Source of the DNA: Planctomycetota bacterium
GTDB taxonomy: Bacteria; Planctomycetota; UBA1135
Assembly (NCBI GenBank): GCA_027021325.1
Contig: JALUUN010000627.1
Coordinates: 1-5,926 of the forward strand
Length of the DNA stretch: 5,926 nucleotides
Direction of reading: 5' to 3'
Shown piece by piece: positions 5,296-5,926 of the stretch. Below the pieces are notes generated by a model. It worked only from the letters and a program-made list of their open reading frames with translations, was not told where the DNA came from and did not search any database. Position numbers and translations under genes: made by a program. Every line of letters starts with the position of its first letter. The first letter of the stretch is position 1.

Positions 5296-5926
5296 CTAGG
5301 CTCTCCCGGTCCCGCCGGCGAGGAGCGAGCGCAGCTGGTCTGGATCGGGGTTGCCTCCCGAGACCACGGCCGCCACCCGCAAGGGCCGGCGGCCGGCCTG
5401 CTCCCACATGGCCGCCGGCACCCGCCCGGCGAGGAGGGCGGCGGCGGCCGCCGCCCCCGCCGGCTCCACGGTCCAGCCGCCCTGGCACACCAGCCAGGCC
5501 TGGGCGGCGAAGACCTCCTCGTCCCTGACGTGGAGAACGCCATCCAGGGTCTGCCGGCAGACCCGGACCGCAAGGCGGCCGGCGTCCAGGGGGCAGAGCC
5601 CCTGGACCCGCGTGCGCGGCGGATCCACGACCACCGGCTGGCCGGCACGCAGAGCCAGATCCAGGGTCGGGGAGCCCTCGGGCTCGACGGCCAGGACCCG
5701 GACCCGGTCGCCCAGGAGGCGCCGGAGGGCCACGGACAGGCCCGAGGCCAGGCCGCCGCCGCCGGCGGGAACCAGGACCAGGTCCACCTCCGGCCAGTCT
5801 TCGGCGATCTCGAGGCCGACGGTGCCCGCGCCCTCGGCGGTGCGCGGATCGTCGTAGGGATGGACCAGGCGCTGCCCCCGGCGGACCTTCTCCGCACAGG
5901 CGGCCTCGGCGGCCCGCCGGTCCGGG
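5296..5926 (-). CDS. Threonine/serine dehydratase-like fold-type II PLP enzyme, C-terminal part
   Basis: This is the last 209 residues of a gene that enters from the right edge; the frame is open to 5926 and stops at TAG 5298-5296. It matches the C-terminal two-thirds of threonine ammonia-lyase / serine racemase family enzymes, which use pyridoxal phosphate to eliminate water and ammonia from Thr or Ser, or to racemise Ser. Visible motifs, numbered from the first whole codon: LVHPYDDPRTAEGAGTVGLE (20-39), the PLP-phosphate loop VPAGGGGLASG (52-62), LAVEPEG (78-84), the VEPAGAA helix (153-159), and SGGN (189-192), whose Ser contacts the cofactor ring nitrogen in this fold. The Schiff-base Lys lies outside the window. 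The protein ends 17 residues after SGGN, so it has no regulatory ACT domain, which favours a catabolic (TdcB-like) or racemase form over biosynthetic IlvA. The substrate cannot be decided here. It leads the short operon with the 89-residue protein. Confidence 0.9.
   Translation of the reverse strand, partial: PDRRAAEAACAEKVRRGQRLVHPYDDPRTAEGAGTVGLEIAEDWPEVDLVLVPAGGGGLASGLSVALRRLLGDRVRVLAVEPEGSPTLDLALRAGQPVVVDPPRTRVQGLCPLDAGRLAVRVCRQTLDGVLHVRDEEVFAAQAWLVCQGGWTVEPAGAAAAAALLAGRVPAAMWEQAGRRPLRVAAVVSGGNPDPDQLRSLLAGGTGRA

Noticed and set aside
2681..5299. 872-codon plus-strand open frame spanning several genes
   Set aside because: It is Pro/Arg/Gly-rich, crosses the terminator hairpin and the lipoprotein, and has no coherent domain.

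Overview
This is a high-GC window (roughly 70% by eye) from a bacterial chromosome. It holds six protein-coding genes in three transcription units, and no RNA gene, insertion sequence or CRISPR array that I can see. The family content points to Planctomycetota, Acidobacteriota or a related high-GC lineage: a long sortilin/VPS10-type BNR-repeat protein, a TIGR03790-family protein and several secreted proteins of unknown function. Most starts lack a clear Shine-Dalgarno. The phylum call is inference, not proof.

Layout. (1) Positions 1-645, minus strand: N-terminal 215 residues of a secreted BNR/Asp-box beta-propeller protein, cut by the left edge. (2) Positions 646-810: intergenic region that must drive two divergent units. 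(3) Positions 811-4520, plus strand: a two-gene operon whose stop and start share one base. It encodes a secreted protein with the outline of a gluzincin metallopeptidase but a destroyed HExxH motif, then a secreted TIGR03790-family protein with a C-terminal extension of about 320 residues. (4) Positions 4521-4650: a strong GC hairpin between convergent genes. (5) Positions 4651-4794, minus: a 47-residue lipoprotein with an acidic Gly/Asp-rich tail. (6) Positions 4795-5014: intergenic, with a possible terminator and a weak promoter. (7) Positions 5015-5926, minus: an 89-residue unknown protein encoded 11 nt after the C-terminal part of a fold-type II PLP enzyme (threonine/serine dehydratase or serine racemase type), which is cut by the right edge.

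How they fit together. The BNR protein, the pseudo-peptidase, the TIGR03790 protein and the lipoprotein all carry export signals, so most of the window concerns the cell envelope or the outside. The most interesting part is the coupled pair at 811-4520: a protease-like scaffold that seems to have lost its zinc site, together with an uncharacterised family reported to occur only in exosortase-carrying genomes. The PLP enzyme and its small partner look like an unrelated cytoplasmic amino-acid metabolism unit.
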